NCBI RefSeq assembly: GCF_039908645.1
Contig: NZ_CP150917.1
Coordinates: forward strand, 3,917,501-3,981,500
Length of the DNA stretch: 64,000 nucleotides
Direction of reading: 5' to 3'
Origin: Pseudomonas helvetica
GTDB lineage: Bacteria > Pseudomonadota > Gammaproteobacteria > Pseudomonadales > Pseudomonadaceae
Shown here: piece by piece, positions 34,905 through 43,354 of the stretch
Numbering within the stretch: position 1 is the first letter of the stretch
Layout: every line of letters begins with the position of its first letter
Translations under genes and position numbers: made by a program
The notes under the pieces: generated by a model
Seen by the model: only the letters and a program-made list of their open reading frames with translations
What the model was told of the DNA's origin: nothing
Database searches by the model: none

Positions 34905-34997
34905 CGGTTTTGGGTCAGGGCTTGGATGGGGCCGGCCTCTTGGTTTGGTGCACTTTGATTTGCGGAAAGATGGGAGGCTGCTTTTGGGGTGGATTTC

Positions 34998-35040
34998 GGT
35001 CAGTTGGGACGGGCAGGAGTCGGCCAGAAGCGGGCATTCG
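34998..35040 (+). repeat. REP-like repeat, family A, copy 13
   Basis: GGTCAGTTGGGACGGGCAGG, then AGTCGGCCAGAAGCGGGCAT, lies 70 bases before an orphan gene. Confidence 0.65.
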
Positions 35041-35110
35041 ATTTCGCTATTCATCAATCTCCCGAGCGTGCGAAATTACCAGCCCTTCAATTTCTCTCAA
35101 AGGCATATTC

Positions 35111-35380
35111 ATGACCTCCCCCCTGACAGTCTCGAATCTTTTAGGTCCATGGAGTGGAGATGACAACACAGGGCTATTGCAGCGTTGCAAGGAGGCATGG
35201 GATACACCTCTAGAGAGTTTGAATGATCTTATGGTCGCCACTTTTTTGAATCAGAACATCGCGACCGAACATCTGCTTGTCGAGGCAAGGCGTCGCATGA
35301 AAGAGCAGGAGCGAGATGAAACCGAGTACTTCGACGGCCAGCTTCTCGAAGCGATAGAGCGCGTGCAATCTGGGGAGTAA
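35111..35380 (+). CDS. small hypothetical protein
   Basis: An 89-residue acidic helical protein (GLLQRCKEAWDTPLESLNDL; MVATFLNQNIATEHLLVEA). AAAGG lies eight bases before the ATG. I do not recognise it. It stands alone between family A repeats, like the other small orphan genes. Confidence 0.6.
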   Translation: MTSPLTVSNLLGPWSGDDNTGLLQRCKEAWDTPLESLNDLMVATFLNQNIATEHLLVEARRRMKEQERDETEYFDGQLLEAIERVQSGE

Positions 35381-35403
35381 TTCATCCCGACGGGTTATTG
35401 CGT

Positions 35404-35477
35404 TCGGCACGGCATGTCAGCTATGGGTCAGAAGCGGCCCTTGATGATAGACAGCAATCGGCCAAAATCGGATGTTA
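35404..35477 (+). repeat. REP-like repeat, family A, double copy 14
   Basis: Two partial arms in tandem: GTCAGCTATGGGTCAGAAGC, then GACAGCAATCGGCCAAAATC. They probably arose by duplication or internal deletion of a full palindrome. Confidence 0.55.
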
Positions 35478-35624
35478 GAGGTCGATTGATGTCTCTGCCC
35501 CAAACTCCCCAACCCTGCACCAACTGCTCGGGCCTTCACAAGATGCAGTAACATAAGGCCACTATCCAGCAATGTCCGGCCCCTAAAATTTACAGGGGAG
35601 CCCGAAGGTATCAGGGAGCGGTTG

Positions 35625-36143
35625 ATGTACGGGAATTACAAGTTTGGCTGGTGTGCTCTGCTGGCAGGAGCGGTGGCGCTCAGTGGTTGCACTTCACTGT
35701 TTCAGGGCAAGCAGTATGTCTTTCCCCGTCCGGATGAACCCTCTGCGACGGTTCGCCTTAAATATGAACGTGGCACCACGCTGGACGCCATGACCTTCAA
35801 CGAAAAAGGCTGCTACGCAGGGTTCACGCCATTGTCCTATACCGGCGACTTTATCGAATCGCCGGTCGCAGTGGGCAAAGAGCTGGTATTGACTTACCGG
35901 AAGGTAGTCGGAGGTGGGCAGTGTCAAATACCCTTTTCTTTCACGCCGCAGGACGGCGCTACCTACACCTTGAAGACCGGCTTCTGGAGTGAGACCAAGA
36001 CAGGCATCCTTCCCATCTTTACCAGCGACCAATATTACTGCGGAATTGGTTTAGTCAAAAAAGTAGGGGATCAGGAGAGCATCGAACCCATTCAACAGCT
36101 GCATATCGAGACGGGTTTTGCCTGCCTTACATTCGTCAAATAG
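35625..36143 (+). CDS. predicted lipoprotein
   Basis: A 172-residue protein with lipobox ALSGC (Cys near residue 22). The mature part has a beta-rich pattern and the block GGGQCQIPFSFTPQDGATYT, similar to VCTVAFNFTPQSGGEYEA in the lipoprotein at 27895, which points to a shared outer-membrane or periplasmic family. A TTG at 35622 precedes the ATG. Function unknown. Confidence 0.65.
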   Translation: MYGNYKFGWCALLAGAVALSGCTSLFQGKQYVFPRPDEPSATVRLKYERGTTLDAMTFNEKGCYAGFTPLSYTGDFIESPVAVGKELVLTYRKVVGGGQCQIPFSFTPQDGATYTLKTGFWSETKTGILPIFTSDQYYCGIGLVKKVGDQESIEPIQQLHIETGFACLTFVK

Positions 36144-36190
36144 GCGCAATAGGTTGTTTGGCTTCTCTCTATCAACCGACGGATTTTTTC

Positions 36191-36484
36191 ATGCATACCC
36201 GCATTCATGCCGCTTACCACCAAGCGGCTTTCTCCCGTGGTGCCTGCGCGTGCTTGACTATCCACGACGTGGCCATCGAGCAATGGCTGGCATCTCATCT
36301 CAATGACCCCAGTGTCGCCCTGCTCGGTCTTTCGTTAATTTGGTTGCTGGATGAGGACGAAGACGCTCTTGCGAAGCGTCGACTCATTCCCGGCGAGGAT
36401 GGTAGTTCCACGCTTGTACCGCTGCTGGTGTGCAGCGACGATATGGACTTCGACTGCACCGTGCTGATGGCCGAACAGGTTTAA
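36191..36484 (+). CDS. small hypothetical protein
   Basis: A 97-residue protein rich in His and Cys near the start (TRIHAAYHQAAFSRGACACL), with a central helix (VALLGLSLIWLLDEDEDAL). I do not recognise it. It follows the lipoprotein gene by 47 bases and could be co-transcribed with it. Confidence 0.5.
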   Translation: MHTRIHAAYHQAAFSRGACACLTIHDVAIEQWLASHLNDPSVALLGLSLIWLLDEDEDALAKRRLIPGEDGSSTLVPLLVCSDDMDFDCTVLMAEQV

Positions 36485-36672
36485 CAAGGGAATCACCCTG
36501 CCGTTAAAAAAGCAGGGCGGGTTGGCTTTGGATCTTGACGTAGGACCGGCTAATGGGTGTCCCATTTTCCCTGCTTTTCAGAACGACTTGCCTATGGCAA
36601 AGCAGCTTCGGATAAACTAGCGCTAGCTCAGCAGAGACGCTCTCTAGCATTCACGGACGAGACAAAACCCAC

Positions 36673-37056
36673 ATGTTAATGAAAGTATCATTCATCGCTT
36701 CGTTAGTAACTTTATCGCTGATTCAATCACCACTATCCTTCGCGGACAATGCCAATGGAAAAAATCTCTACTTACAGAGATGCGCCATGTGCCACGGAAT
36801 AGATATCAAAGGAACAGGACCTTTGGCTAATAAAAGCAATCCTCCTACACCTGACCTTACGACATCCGCTTTCAAAAAACGGCTAAATGATTATCCGGGC
36901 GTTATTGTGTCATCGATAATACTTCGTCCAAATGGAGACTTGATTCCAAAAACGTTGCGAGAGAATGGTGTAAAAATTCCGCCACACGCTTGGAGCATTA
37001 AGGATCTGCGCGATTTAAATCAATACATGAGTGGTGTGATTTCAAAAAATCGATGA
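36673..37056 (+). CDS. exported c-type cytochrome, small
   Basis: A 127-residue periplasmic protein with a signal peptide (FIASLVTLSLIQSPLSFA) and a haem-binding CAMCH motif near residue 38. The candidate distal Met ligand is less certain (NQYMSGV near the end). It resembles stand-alone cytochrome c proteins of class I. No oxidase or reductase gene is adjacent. The gene is AT-rich relative to neighbours, so recent acquisition is likely. Confidence 0.8.
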   Translation: MLMKVSFIASLVTLSLIQSPLSFADNANGKNLYLQRCAMCHGIDIKGTGPLANKSNPPTPDLTTSAFKKRLNDYPGVIVSSIILRPNGDLIPKTLRENGVKIPPHAWSIKDLRDLNQYMSGVISKNR

Positions 37057-37116
37057 TTTTGAGATAGGCATTGGGCACAAAAATCCAAGAACCATTTCAG
37101 GGTTGGTTATAAACAC

Positions 37117-37191
37117 AATGAAAATAGGACAGGCTTATTTATCTGCCATCAGCCTCGACGCAATGAAAAGTAAATTCGCCCCATCTTTCTT
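37117..37191 (+). repeat. family B inverted-repeat element, copy 5
   Basis: AATGAAAATAGGACAGGC, then TTATTTATCTGCCATCAG, CCTCGACGCAATGAAAAG and TAAATTCGCCCC. Both arms and the centre are present. Confidence 0.75.
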
Positions 37192-37232
37192 CGCCCTACA
37201 GCTTTAGCCTTGGACAATTCGAGACAGAAAAC

Positions 37233-37889
37233 ATGAGTTATATCGACACGATAAAACATGAGCTGGTCGGACACATCAATGGCTTAGCCATATATCACCC
37301 TCTTGAGCTTATTGAAGCAGGAGGATGGGGAGACCGTAACTTCTCATGTTCTCCCGACAATTTGGTTATCGGGGGCGGAGCTGGCGAACATCCGGCAATA
37401 GTCGTCCACGGACTAGGATCATTAGCGGCATCGTATATTCTTTTTTGCATTGAAAAGAACACAGAGCACTTCCCGAAAACTTATACAACTCCACCAGAAG
37501 ACACAATTGTTCGTCTCAGTGACATTGCGTATGGCACAGAAGAAAATTTAGAGTTTTGCGGTTGGTCGATGACAAAAATTCGAGATTTTGTGGAGCTGGC
37601 AAAATCCCCCTTACACGTCATGCCTCTTTCGGAGAAGCAGAATCCAGAAGAATGGCTGAAGGAATCCATTGGTGAATTTATTTATTTTTCACTTCCTGAA
37701 CTCAATCCATTTCATGCCGAGATCAACAGCCTTCCCGGCATAGAAAATTGGCATCCTGGTTACTTTATGCGCAACGTAACATGCCCACCACCTAACTACT
37801 TTAAAAGCAAAGAAGAGTCACTTCGCGGCGCTCATTTCCAAGAGCAAGGCTTTTTTCGCTGGGACTATAGTTATCCGCCAAAGGAATAA
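37233..37889 (+). CDS. hypothetical protein, AT-rich
   Basis: A 218-residue soluble protein (LAIYHPLELIEAGGWGDRNF; IVVHGLGSLAASYILFCI; EFIYFSLPELNPFHAEI). I do not recognise it. It is bracketed on both sides by family B repeats as a single-gene unit and is more AT-rich than the operons nearby. Immunity-like function is only a guess. Confidence 0.6.
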   Translation: MSYIDTIKHELVGHINGLAIYHPLELIEAGGWGDRNFSCSPDNLVIGGGAGEHPAIVVHGLGSLAASYILFCIEKNTEHFPKTYTTPPEDTIVRLSDIAYGTEENLEFCGWSMTKIRDFVELAKSPLHVMPLSEKQNPEEWLKESIGEFIYFSLPELNPFHAEINSLPGIENWHPGYFMRNVTCPPPNYFKSKEESLRGAHFQEQGFFRWDYSYPPKE

Positions 37890-37902
37890 GGGTCATGTAC
37901 CT

Positions 37903-37976
37903 CAATGAAAATGGGACAGACTTATTTATCTACCATCAGCCTCGACGCAATGAAAAATAAATCCGTCCCCTTTTCG
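37903..37976 (+). repeat. family B inverted-repeat element, copy 6
   Basis: AATGAAAATGGGACAGACTT, then ATTTATCTACCATCAGCC, TCGACGCAATGAAAAATA and AATCCGTCCCCTTTTC. One of the most complete copies. Confidence 0.8.
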
Positions 37977-38103
37977 AGTCAGAGATATCCGGGCCATTCG
38001 GGTCAGGCTTCAGCTCGCGGAGAGTAAGCGTTCGGCAATGTAATCTAGGCAGCTATGCTAATAAGAGATGGTGCCCGTCTACACGGACACCCTCTCTAGC
38101 TAT

Positions 38104-38586
38104 TCAGGCGTCCAGACTTATTGATATGTCGGGTGCATGGCTCACTGGAAAGTTTACCGAGCGAGCAATGAAGCATTTCTCATGAGCTATCTGGTGCAGA
38201 GTCTGAGCTTTTGCGATTTCAGACCCCGGTGCCAGAACCACCTTTGGCCTCAAAACAACCGACGTGAACTGACCAGCGCCGTGACTCTCCTCGACCATTG
38301 TTCCTTGAGCATTGTCTTCATAGGCCACCACCACGACCCCGGCCTCAGCACAAAGGCCGAGGTACCAAAGTTTGTGGCACGCCGATAAAGATGCAAGAAG
38401 CAATTCCTCTGGGTTCCAGCGTGTTGAGTCTCCCCGAAAACTAGGATCGGATGACCCCTCAATTGGTATTTTGCCGTTGGCTGTAATTACGTGTGCCCGG
38501 CTGTAACCCCGATAAGACGACGTTCCTGTCCCCTCATTGCCAGCCCAAGTTACCTGGACTTCGTACTCGTGTGCTTTGTCTGCCAT
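38104..38586 (-). CDS. OsmC family protein
   Basis: A 160-residue OsmC/Ohr-superfamily protein, likely a thiol peroxidase for organic hydroperoxides in the cytosol. The two redox cysteines lie in LASLSACHKLWYLGL near residue 70 and HEKCFIARSVNFPV near residue 138. The RWNPEELLLAS block is typical of the family. Length is normal. It stands alone beside IS66 debris. Confidence 0.88.
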   Translation of the reverse strand: MADKAHEYEVQVTWAGNEGTGTSSYRGYSRAHVITANGKIPIEGSSDPSFRGDSTRWNPEELLLASLSACHKLWYLGLCAEAGVVVVAYEDNAQGTMVEESHGAGQFTSVVLRPKVVLAPGSEIAKAQTLHQIAHEKCFIARSVNFPVSHAPDISISLDA

Positions 38587-38644
38587 TTGATTCCTCCTAG
38601 GAAAAAGTTTCCGGTAAGTCCGTTAAAACCCGACTCATTGAGCG

Positions 38645-38728
38645 GGTGTCCATCGATGAGGTAGCAGCTCCGCAATTTCACTCGCCCTCTGAGTCGGCAG
38701 ACGAGTTAGGACGTCCTTAAGCCGTGCA
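38645..38728 (-). pseudogene. IS66 tnpC 3' remnant
   Basis: The minus strand encodes KDVLTRLPTQRASEIAELL, then PHRWTP, the extreme C terminus of IS66 TnpC. Nothing else of the element is seen. Confidence 0.75.
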
Positions 38729-38837
38729 ACGTCAGAGATAGAGACACCTCGACAGCCTCCCTATACTTAATTTAACTATTTGAGCGAAGCATCTGCCACA
38801 ACCTTTTGAGGTGCGTAGCCAGCAGCCTTCACGAAAT

Positions 38838-38900
38838 CTGAAAAGGGGACGGATTTATTTTTCATCACTGTCCTCGATCGCAATAAAAAATAAATCCGAG
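38838..38900 (+). repeat. family B inverted-repeat element, short variant, copy 7
   Basis: GAAAAGGGGACGGATTTATT, then TTTCATCACTG, CTCGATCGCAATAAAAAA and TAAATCCGAG. The same short variant recurs at 44728 as part of the duplicated block. Confidence 0.75.
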
Positions 38901-39296
38901 AATCATCTGGCCGGCCTGGTTGACGGCGGCGCCTATCCGTCGCCGGTGCCGTTCGCCCACGTCATCATTACCGGGTTTTCAGTGCATTGGCCAGGCGCAG
39001 CATGGCCGCTTCGATTTCATAAGCGGTCAACGACGAATAACCCAATAGCCAGCCTTGTTTCTTCTCCTCGCTGGCGTACAACCGGCTCAGGCCGGAAAGC
39101 TGTACGCCCGCGCTGGCCGCTTGGCGGATGGTTTTTTCCTCAGACCAGCCATCGTGCAGCAGGCAGGGAATTTGTAGTCCGCCGGGAGGGCACAAGGCGG
39201 TAACGATACCGTCCAAATGCTTGCCGATTGCGTCAAGCATGACGCAACGACGCCCGGCATACAGCTTGCGCATGGCCCGGACATGGGCGTTGTAAT
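38881..39296. repeat. direct duplication of the mocR-type gene 3' region, copy 1
   Basis: This 416-base segment matches 44767-45182 in the same orientation with about five differences seen by eye. The match ends abruptly at TGTAAT, where a family B repeat begins. Confidence 0.9.
38968..39296 (-). pseudogene. truncated MocR-type regulator, C-terminal fragment
   Basis: Encodes only the last 109 residues or so of the regulator at 44854-46353 (AGRRCVMLDAIGKHLDGIVT; LQIPCLLHDGWSEEKTIRQA). The start and DNA-binding domain are absent, so it is non-functional. It arose from the direct duplication. Confidence 0.9.
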
Positions 39297-39329
39297 AAAT
39301 GAAAAGGGGACAGACTTATTTATCTGCCA
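39297..39329 (+). repeat. family B element copy 8, left part (split by IS)
   Basis: AAATGAAAAGGGGACAGAC, then TTATTTATCTGCCA. The right part continues at 40640 after the IS, and the CCA next to the IS is duplicated. Confidence 0.85.
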
Positions 39330-39382
39330 TGTCCCGTCCTGAATAAGGTTTACACCTTCTGATCTATTTTCAGGAGGGAGTA

Positions 39383-39784
39383 ATGGAATCAGCAAAAAGG
39401 CGTAGTCAGCGAGACTACACGCTGACTTTTAAATTGTCGGTCGTCGACCAGGTCGAAAAAGGCGAGCTGAGTTATAAAGAGGCTCAGGAGCGCTACGGGA
39501 TTCAAGGCAAAACGACCGTTCTGACGTGGTTACGCAAGCACGGTCGGCAAGATTGGAGCCCAGGCACATACATTGGCTCGCCGAGGATGGGGTCTATGCC
39601 CGACAAAAACCGACCATTAACGCCAGAGCAACGCATCAAAGAGCTTGAAGAGCAGCTAGCTCTGTCCAATCAGAAAGCGCAGTTTTTCGAAGCTGTCGTG
39701 GATGTCTTGAAGAATGACTACGGCCTTTCTGTCATAAAAAAGCGTCCCGGCAAGTCCTCGCGCAAAAGCGAGTCCAAAACCTGA
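39383..39784 (+). CDS. IS3-family transposase OrfA
   Basis: A 133-residue protein with an N-terminal helix-turn-helix (LTFKLSVVDQVEKGELSYKE) and a C-terminal leucine-zipper-like helix (RIKELEEQLALSNQKAQFFE), as in OrfA proteins of IS3 elements. It contains the slippery sequence A AAA AAG at 39736-39742, from which ribosomes can shift by -1 into the orfB frame to make the OrfAB transposase. Confidence 0.92.
   Translation: MESAKRRSQRDYTLTFKLSVVDQVEKGELSYKEAQERYGIQGKTTVLTWLRKHGRQDWSPGTYIGSPRMGSMPDKNRPLTPEQRIKELEEQLALSNQKAQFFEAVVDVLKNDYGLSVIKKRPGKSSRKSESKT
39736..39742 (+). promoter_or_regulatory. programmed -1 frameshift site A AAA AAG
   Basis: The heptamer is in the correct phase (ATA AAA AAG in the orfA frame). 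The -1 frame is open from here through RVQNLSISRACQFMGIS into orfB. A GC-rich segment with CTCGC...GCGAG pairing follows and may stimulate the shift. Confidence 0.75.
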
Positions 39785-39807
39785 GTATCAGCAGGGCTTG
39801 CCAGTTC

Positions 39808-40608
39808 ATGGGGATAAGCCGACAGGCTTACTACAAACGCAATCGCGCCGATGCTGCTCGTCTCGTTCTGGACCAGAAAGTTGCCGACTTCGTTCAGCAA
39901 AAGCGTCAGCGACAGCCGCGCTTGGGCACCCGAAAGCTGCATTACTTGCTGCATTGCCAGCCTCAACTTGAGCTGCAAGTGGGTCGAGATCGGCTGTTTT
40001 CGATTCTGCGCGAAAGGCGTTTATTGGTGGCCCGCAAGCGGGCTTACCACAAGACGACCGACAGCCATCATCGCTTTCGACGCCATCCGAACCTGCTCAA
40101 GCCCGGTCCTGATCAGGTTGTTGCAAGCGGCCCGGAACAAGTCTGGGTGGCGGACATCACCTATTTGCCAACCCAGGAAGGTGTGGCCTATCTGAGCCTT
40201 GTGACGGATGCTTTTTCGCGAAAGATCGTGGGCTATCACGTCCATGAAAGCCTGCACGCCGAGTCGGTAGCGCATGCGTTGCGCCGGGCGGTGAAATACC
40301 GCCGAACGGAGCAGTCGCTGGTGCATCACTCGGACAGAGGCAGCCAGTATTGCTCGGGAATGTACCAGGAACTGCACGCGAGACACGGCATCAGGTGCTC
40401 AATGACGGATGGCTATGACTGCTACCAGAATGCCCTGGCAGAGCGGGTCAACGGGATATTAAAGACAGAGCTTATGCTCCAGCGACCGCAGGATTTGACG
40501 CAGGCGAAGAAGATGGTGAGTGAGTCGGTATCGATCTATAACGGCGAGCGACCGCACCTGTCTTTGAAATACAAAACGCCCGATGCGGTGCATCGGGCGT
40601 TGAAGTGA
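39808..40608 (+). CDS. IS3-family transposase OrfB (integrase core)
   Basis: A 266-residue rve-type catalytic protein. The DDE residues lie in QVWVADITYLPT, VHHSDRGSQYCSGMY and NALAERVNGILKTEL. An HTH_21-like region (RQRQPRLGTRKLHYLL) precedes it. It is probably made mainly as the C-terminal part of OrfAB by frameshifting, although the ATG here would allow separate OrfB. Confidence 0.93.
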   Translation: MGISRQAYYKRNRADAARLVLDQKVADFVQQKRQRQPRLGTRKLHYLLHCQPQLELQVGRDRLFSILRERRLLVARKRAYHKTTDSHHRFRRHPNLLKPGPDQVVASGPEQVWVADITYLPTQEGVAYLSLVTDAFSRKIVGYHVHESLHAESVAHALRRAVKYRRTEQSLVHHSDRGSQYCSGMYQELHARHGIRCSMTDGYDCYQNALAERVNGILKTELMLQRPQDLTQAKKMVSESVSIYNGERPHLSLKYKTPDAVHRALK

Positions 40609-40639
40609 AACAGGTGTAAACCTATTTCAGGACTAGACA

Positions 40640-40687
40640 CCATGTCAGCCTCGACGCAATGAAAAATAAATCTGCCCCCATTTTCAT
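40640..40687 (+). repeat. family B element copy 8, right part
   Basis: CCATGTCAGCCTCGACGC, then AATGAAAAATAAATCTGCCC and CCATTTTC. Joined to 39297-39329 minus one CCA, it restores a full family B element. Confidence 0.85.
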
Positions 40688-40733
40688 GTCTTGGCTTTGC
40701 AGAGCGGGAAAGATGATTTCGCCGAACGGATAC

Positions 40734-41117
40734 TTAAGCCTTGCACCTTGCACGGTCGGCCTGAGTTCTTCCGTCATAGCCCCAATCGGTTGCCGGGTTC
40801 TCCTTCACAACGATATAAGTCACCGGGTCGAGATTCGGCAATGTTCGACGAAGCAGCGACATGGCGCTTGCCATGAAAGCCCCTTTCTCTTCTTCAGAGT
40901 TCGTCCCAGCAGTCACGCAGACTTCAAGATGTGCCGCTGTCCGCTGACCACTACCGCCAATAGTCCAGTGATAGCCCCCCGGCACATCTATCAGCACTGA
41001 CGTGAGTTCCTGGCGCTTTCCAAGCTCGTCGGCGATCAGGTCAGTCAATTCATTGCATAGGCGACGGCCCTCGTCGGGGGAAAGATCGAGTGACAGCGTA
41101 AGTCTGGCAAAAGGCAT
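40734..41117 (-). CDS. tautomerase family protein
   Basis: A 127-residue protein of the tautomerase/MIF superfamily. The catalytic Pro is the first residue after Met (MPFARLTLSLDLS). A second beta-alpha-beta unit includes EVCVTAGTNSEEEKGAFMAS. These enzymes act as keto-enol tautomerases or dehalogenases on small acids; substrate is unknown. It is divergent from a LysR gene 94 bases away, and the pair sits between the two IS copies. Confidence 0.75.
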   Translation of the reverse strand: MPFARLTLSLDLSPDEGRRLCNELTDLIADELGKRQELTSVLIDVPGGYHWTIGGSGQRTAAHLEVCVTAGTNSEEEKGAFMASAMSLLRRTLPNLDPVTYIVVKENPATDWGYDGRTQADRARCKA

Positions 41118-41211
41118 TTTCGTTCTCCTAGCACTGTTGAAGACCGAAGTTTATTTGAGAAAAACAAAAGTATACTTGGGACATTCTAGGTATCAGGTTT
41201 GAGTTTTTCTC
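41118..41211. promoter_or_regulatory. divergent control region, tautomerase / LysR
   Basis: An AT-rich 94-base interval (around AGTTTATTTGAGAAAAAC and AAAAGTATACTTGGGAC) must carry both promoters. AAGTATACTT at 41168-41177 is a perfect 10-base palindrome and a candidate LysR site. Confidence 0.5.
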
Positions 41212-42057
41212 ATGATTGCGGATATCCCTTCTCCTCTGCTTCGCACGTTCGTTGCGGTGGTCGATTGTGGCTCGCTGGCAGCGGCGGCTAGGCGCATCGC
41301 GCGCAGCGAGTCGGCGCTAAGCCTTCAAATCGCCCGTCTTGAAAACATCGTTCGCCAGCCGCTCTTCGACAGGGATGGCCGGGCACTGCGGCTTAACCAT
41401 ACTGGGGGGCTTTTGCTGGCGCATGCGCGCTCGATTCTGGGCCGAATAGACGCCGCGCGAGCAGAGCTCGCGCCGGACACGGTAGTGCCGGTTCGAATCG
41501 GTGTCGTTCAGGATTTCGTGGCAGGGGTATTGCGCCCGACTCTCACCGACGTCCTCGCCGCCGCTCCTGGAACTGCTTTTTCAATTGTCATTGCGAGCAC
41601 GGCAGAACTGTTGCAGGCGATAGGCGAGGACCGGATCGACGCCGCACTGTGCGCTGGCGAGCCGTTCGGCGCAAACATCGTTACGCGCCTCCCCATGAAG
41701 TGGTTCGGCTACCCGGATCTACTACTCGGTGACGTGGTTCCGCTGGTTGGGATCACTTTGCCCTGCCCGTTTCTTTTGGCCGCGCAGCGAGTGCTGGACG
41801 CCGCCGGACGCCCATGGCGCATGGCGCTCACCACCCCGAGCCTTGATGGTCTACGCGCTGCGGTCGAGGCAGGATTGGGCATTACCTGCCGCACTGAATC
41901 AGGATTTGGCTTACCGGCGATATCAAGTATATCGCTGCCGCAACTGCCGGAAATCGCCTACTCCATCGTTGAGCGGCGCCAAGGGAATGCGGGCACCAGT
42001 CTGGCCGTGAGCCGAATGACTGCCCACCTTGAATCAGTAGCGGCATTGCAACAGTGA
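41212..42057 (+). CDS. LysR-family transcriptional regulator
   Basis: A 281-residue regulator with helix-turn-helix GSLAAAARRIARSESALSLQ near residue 20, linker IARLENIVRQPLFDRDGRAL and effector domain from about residue 92 (VVPVRIGVVQDFVAG). It is divergent from the tautomerase gene and probably controls it. Confidence 0.85.
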   Translation: MIADIPSPLLRTFVAVVDCGSLAAAARRIARSESALSLQIARLENIVRQPLFDRDGRALRLNHTGGLLLAHARSILGRIDAARAELAPDTVVPVRIGVVQDFVAGVLRPTLTDVLAAAPGTAFSIVIASTAELLQAIGEDRIDAALCAGEPFGANIVTRLPMKWFGYPDLLLGDVVPLVGITLPCPFLLAAQRVLDAAGRPWRMALTTPSLDGLRAAVEAGLGITCRTESGFGLPAISSISLPQLPEIAYSIVERRQGNAGTSLAVSRMTAHLESVAALQQ

Positions 42058-42128
42058 ATACGATAAACGTAAAAGATAGCTTGTGCTTAGAGGCAGGTGT
42101 CTAGTCCTGAAATAGGTTTACACCTGTT

Positions 42129-42929
42129 TCACTTCAACGCCCGATGCACCGCATCGGGCGTTTTGTATTTCAAAGACAGGTGCGGTCGCTCGCCGTTATA
42201 GATCGATACCGACTCACTCACCATCTTCTTCGCCTGCGTCAAATCCTGCGGTCGCTGGAGCATAAGCTCTGTCTTTAATATCCCGTTGACCCGCTCTGCC
42301 AGGGCATTCTGGTAGCAGTCATAGCCATCCGTCATTGAGCACCTGATGCCGTGTCTCGCGTGCAGTTCCTGGTACATTCCCGAGCAATACTGGCTGCCTC
42401 TGTCCGAGTGATGCACCAGCGACTGCTCCGTTCGGCGGTATTTCACCGCCCGGCGCAACGCATGCGCTACCGACTCGGCGTGCAGGCTTTCATGGACGTG
42501 ATAGCCCACGATCTTTCGCGAAAAAGCATCCGTCACAAGGCTCAGATAGGCCACACCTTCCTGGGTTGGCAAATAGGTGATGTCCGCCACCCAGACTTGT
42601 TCCGGGCCGCTTGCAACAACCTGATCAGGACCGGGCTTGAGCAGGTTCGGATGGCGTCGAAAGCGATGATGGCTGTCGGTCGTCTTGTGGTAAGCCCGCT
42701 TGCGGGCCACCAATAAACGCCTTTCGCGCAGAATCGAAAACAGCCGATCTCGACCCACTTGCAGCTCAAGTTGAGGCTGGCAATGCAGCAAGTAATGCAG
42801 CTTTCGGGTGCCCAAGCGCGGCTGTCGCTGACGCTTTTGCTGAACGAAGTCGGCAACTTTCTGGTCCAGAACGAGACGAGCAGCATCGGCGCGATTGCGT
42901 TTGTAGTAAGCCTGTCGGCTTATCCCCAT
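42129..42929 (-). CDS. IS3-family transposase OrfB, copy 2
   Basis: Identical in translation to the 266-residue OrfB of copy 1, with the same DDE residues (WVADITYLPT, HHSDRGSQY, LAERVNGILK). Intact. Confidence 0.93.
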   Translation of the reverse strand: MGISRQAYYKRNRADAARLVLDQKVADFVQQKRQRQPRLGTRKLHYLLHCQPQLELQVGRDRLFSILRERRLLVARKRAYHKTTDSHHRFRRHPNLLKPGPDQVVASGPEQVWVADITYLPTQEGVAYLSLVTDAFSRKIVGYHVHESLHAESVAHALRRAVKYRRTEQSLVHHSDRGSQYCSGMYQELHARHGIRCSMTDGYDCYQNALAERVNGILKTELMLQRPQDLTQAKKMVSESVSIYNGERPHLSLKYKTPDAVHRALK

Positions 42930-42952
42930 GAACTGGCAAGCCCTGCTGATAC

Positions 42953-43354
42953 TCAGGTTTTGGACTCGCTTTTGCGCGAGGACTTGCCGGGACGCTTTTT
43001 TATGACAGAAAGGCCGTAGTCATTCTTCAAGACATCCACGACAGCTTCGAAAAACTGCGCTTTCTGATTGGACAGAGCTAGCTGCTCTTCAAGCTCTTTG
43101 ATGCGTTGCTCTGGCGTTAATGGTCGGTTTTTGTCGGGCATAGACCCCATCCTCGGCGAGCCAATGTATGTGCCTGGGCTCCAATCTTGCCGACCGTGCT
43201 TGCGTAACCACGTCAGAACGGTCGTTTTGCCTTGAATCCCGTAGCGCTCCTGAGCCTCTTTATAACTCAGCTCGCCTTTTTCGACCTGGTCGACGACCGA
43301 CAATTTAAAAGTCAGCGTGTAGTCTCGCTGACTACGCCTTTTTGCTGATTCCAT
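42953..43354 (-). CDS. IS3-family transposase OrfA, copy 2
   Basis: Identical in translation to the 133-residue OrfA of copy 1, including the A AAA AAG frameshift site (minus strand, about 42995-43001). Intact. Confidence 0.92.
   Translation of the reverse strand: MESAKRRSQRDYTLTFKLSVVDQVEKGELSYKEAQERYGIQGKTTVLTWLRKHGRQDWSPGTYIGSPRMGSMPDKNRPLTPEQRIKELEEQLALSNQKAQFFEAVVDVLKNDYGLSVIKKRPGKSSRKSESKT

Larger units (their letters stand above)
39330..40639 (+). mobile_element. IS3-family insertion sequence, copy 1 (1310 bp)
   Basis: Imperfect terminal repeats TGTCCCGTCCTGAATAAGG (left) and the complement of CTATTTCAGGACTAGACA (right) bound orfA and orfB. A 3-bp target duplication, CCA, is at 39327-39329 and 40640-40642. 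The target was a family B repeat. The element is intact and its products are identical to those of copy 2, so movement was recent. Confidence 0.93.
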
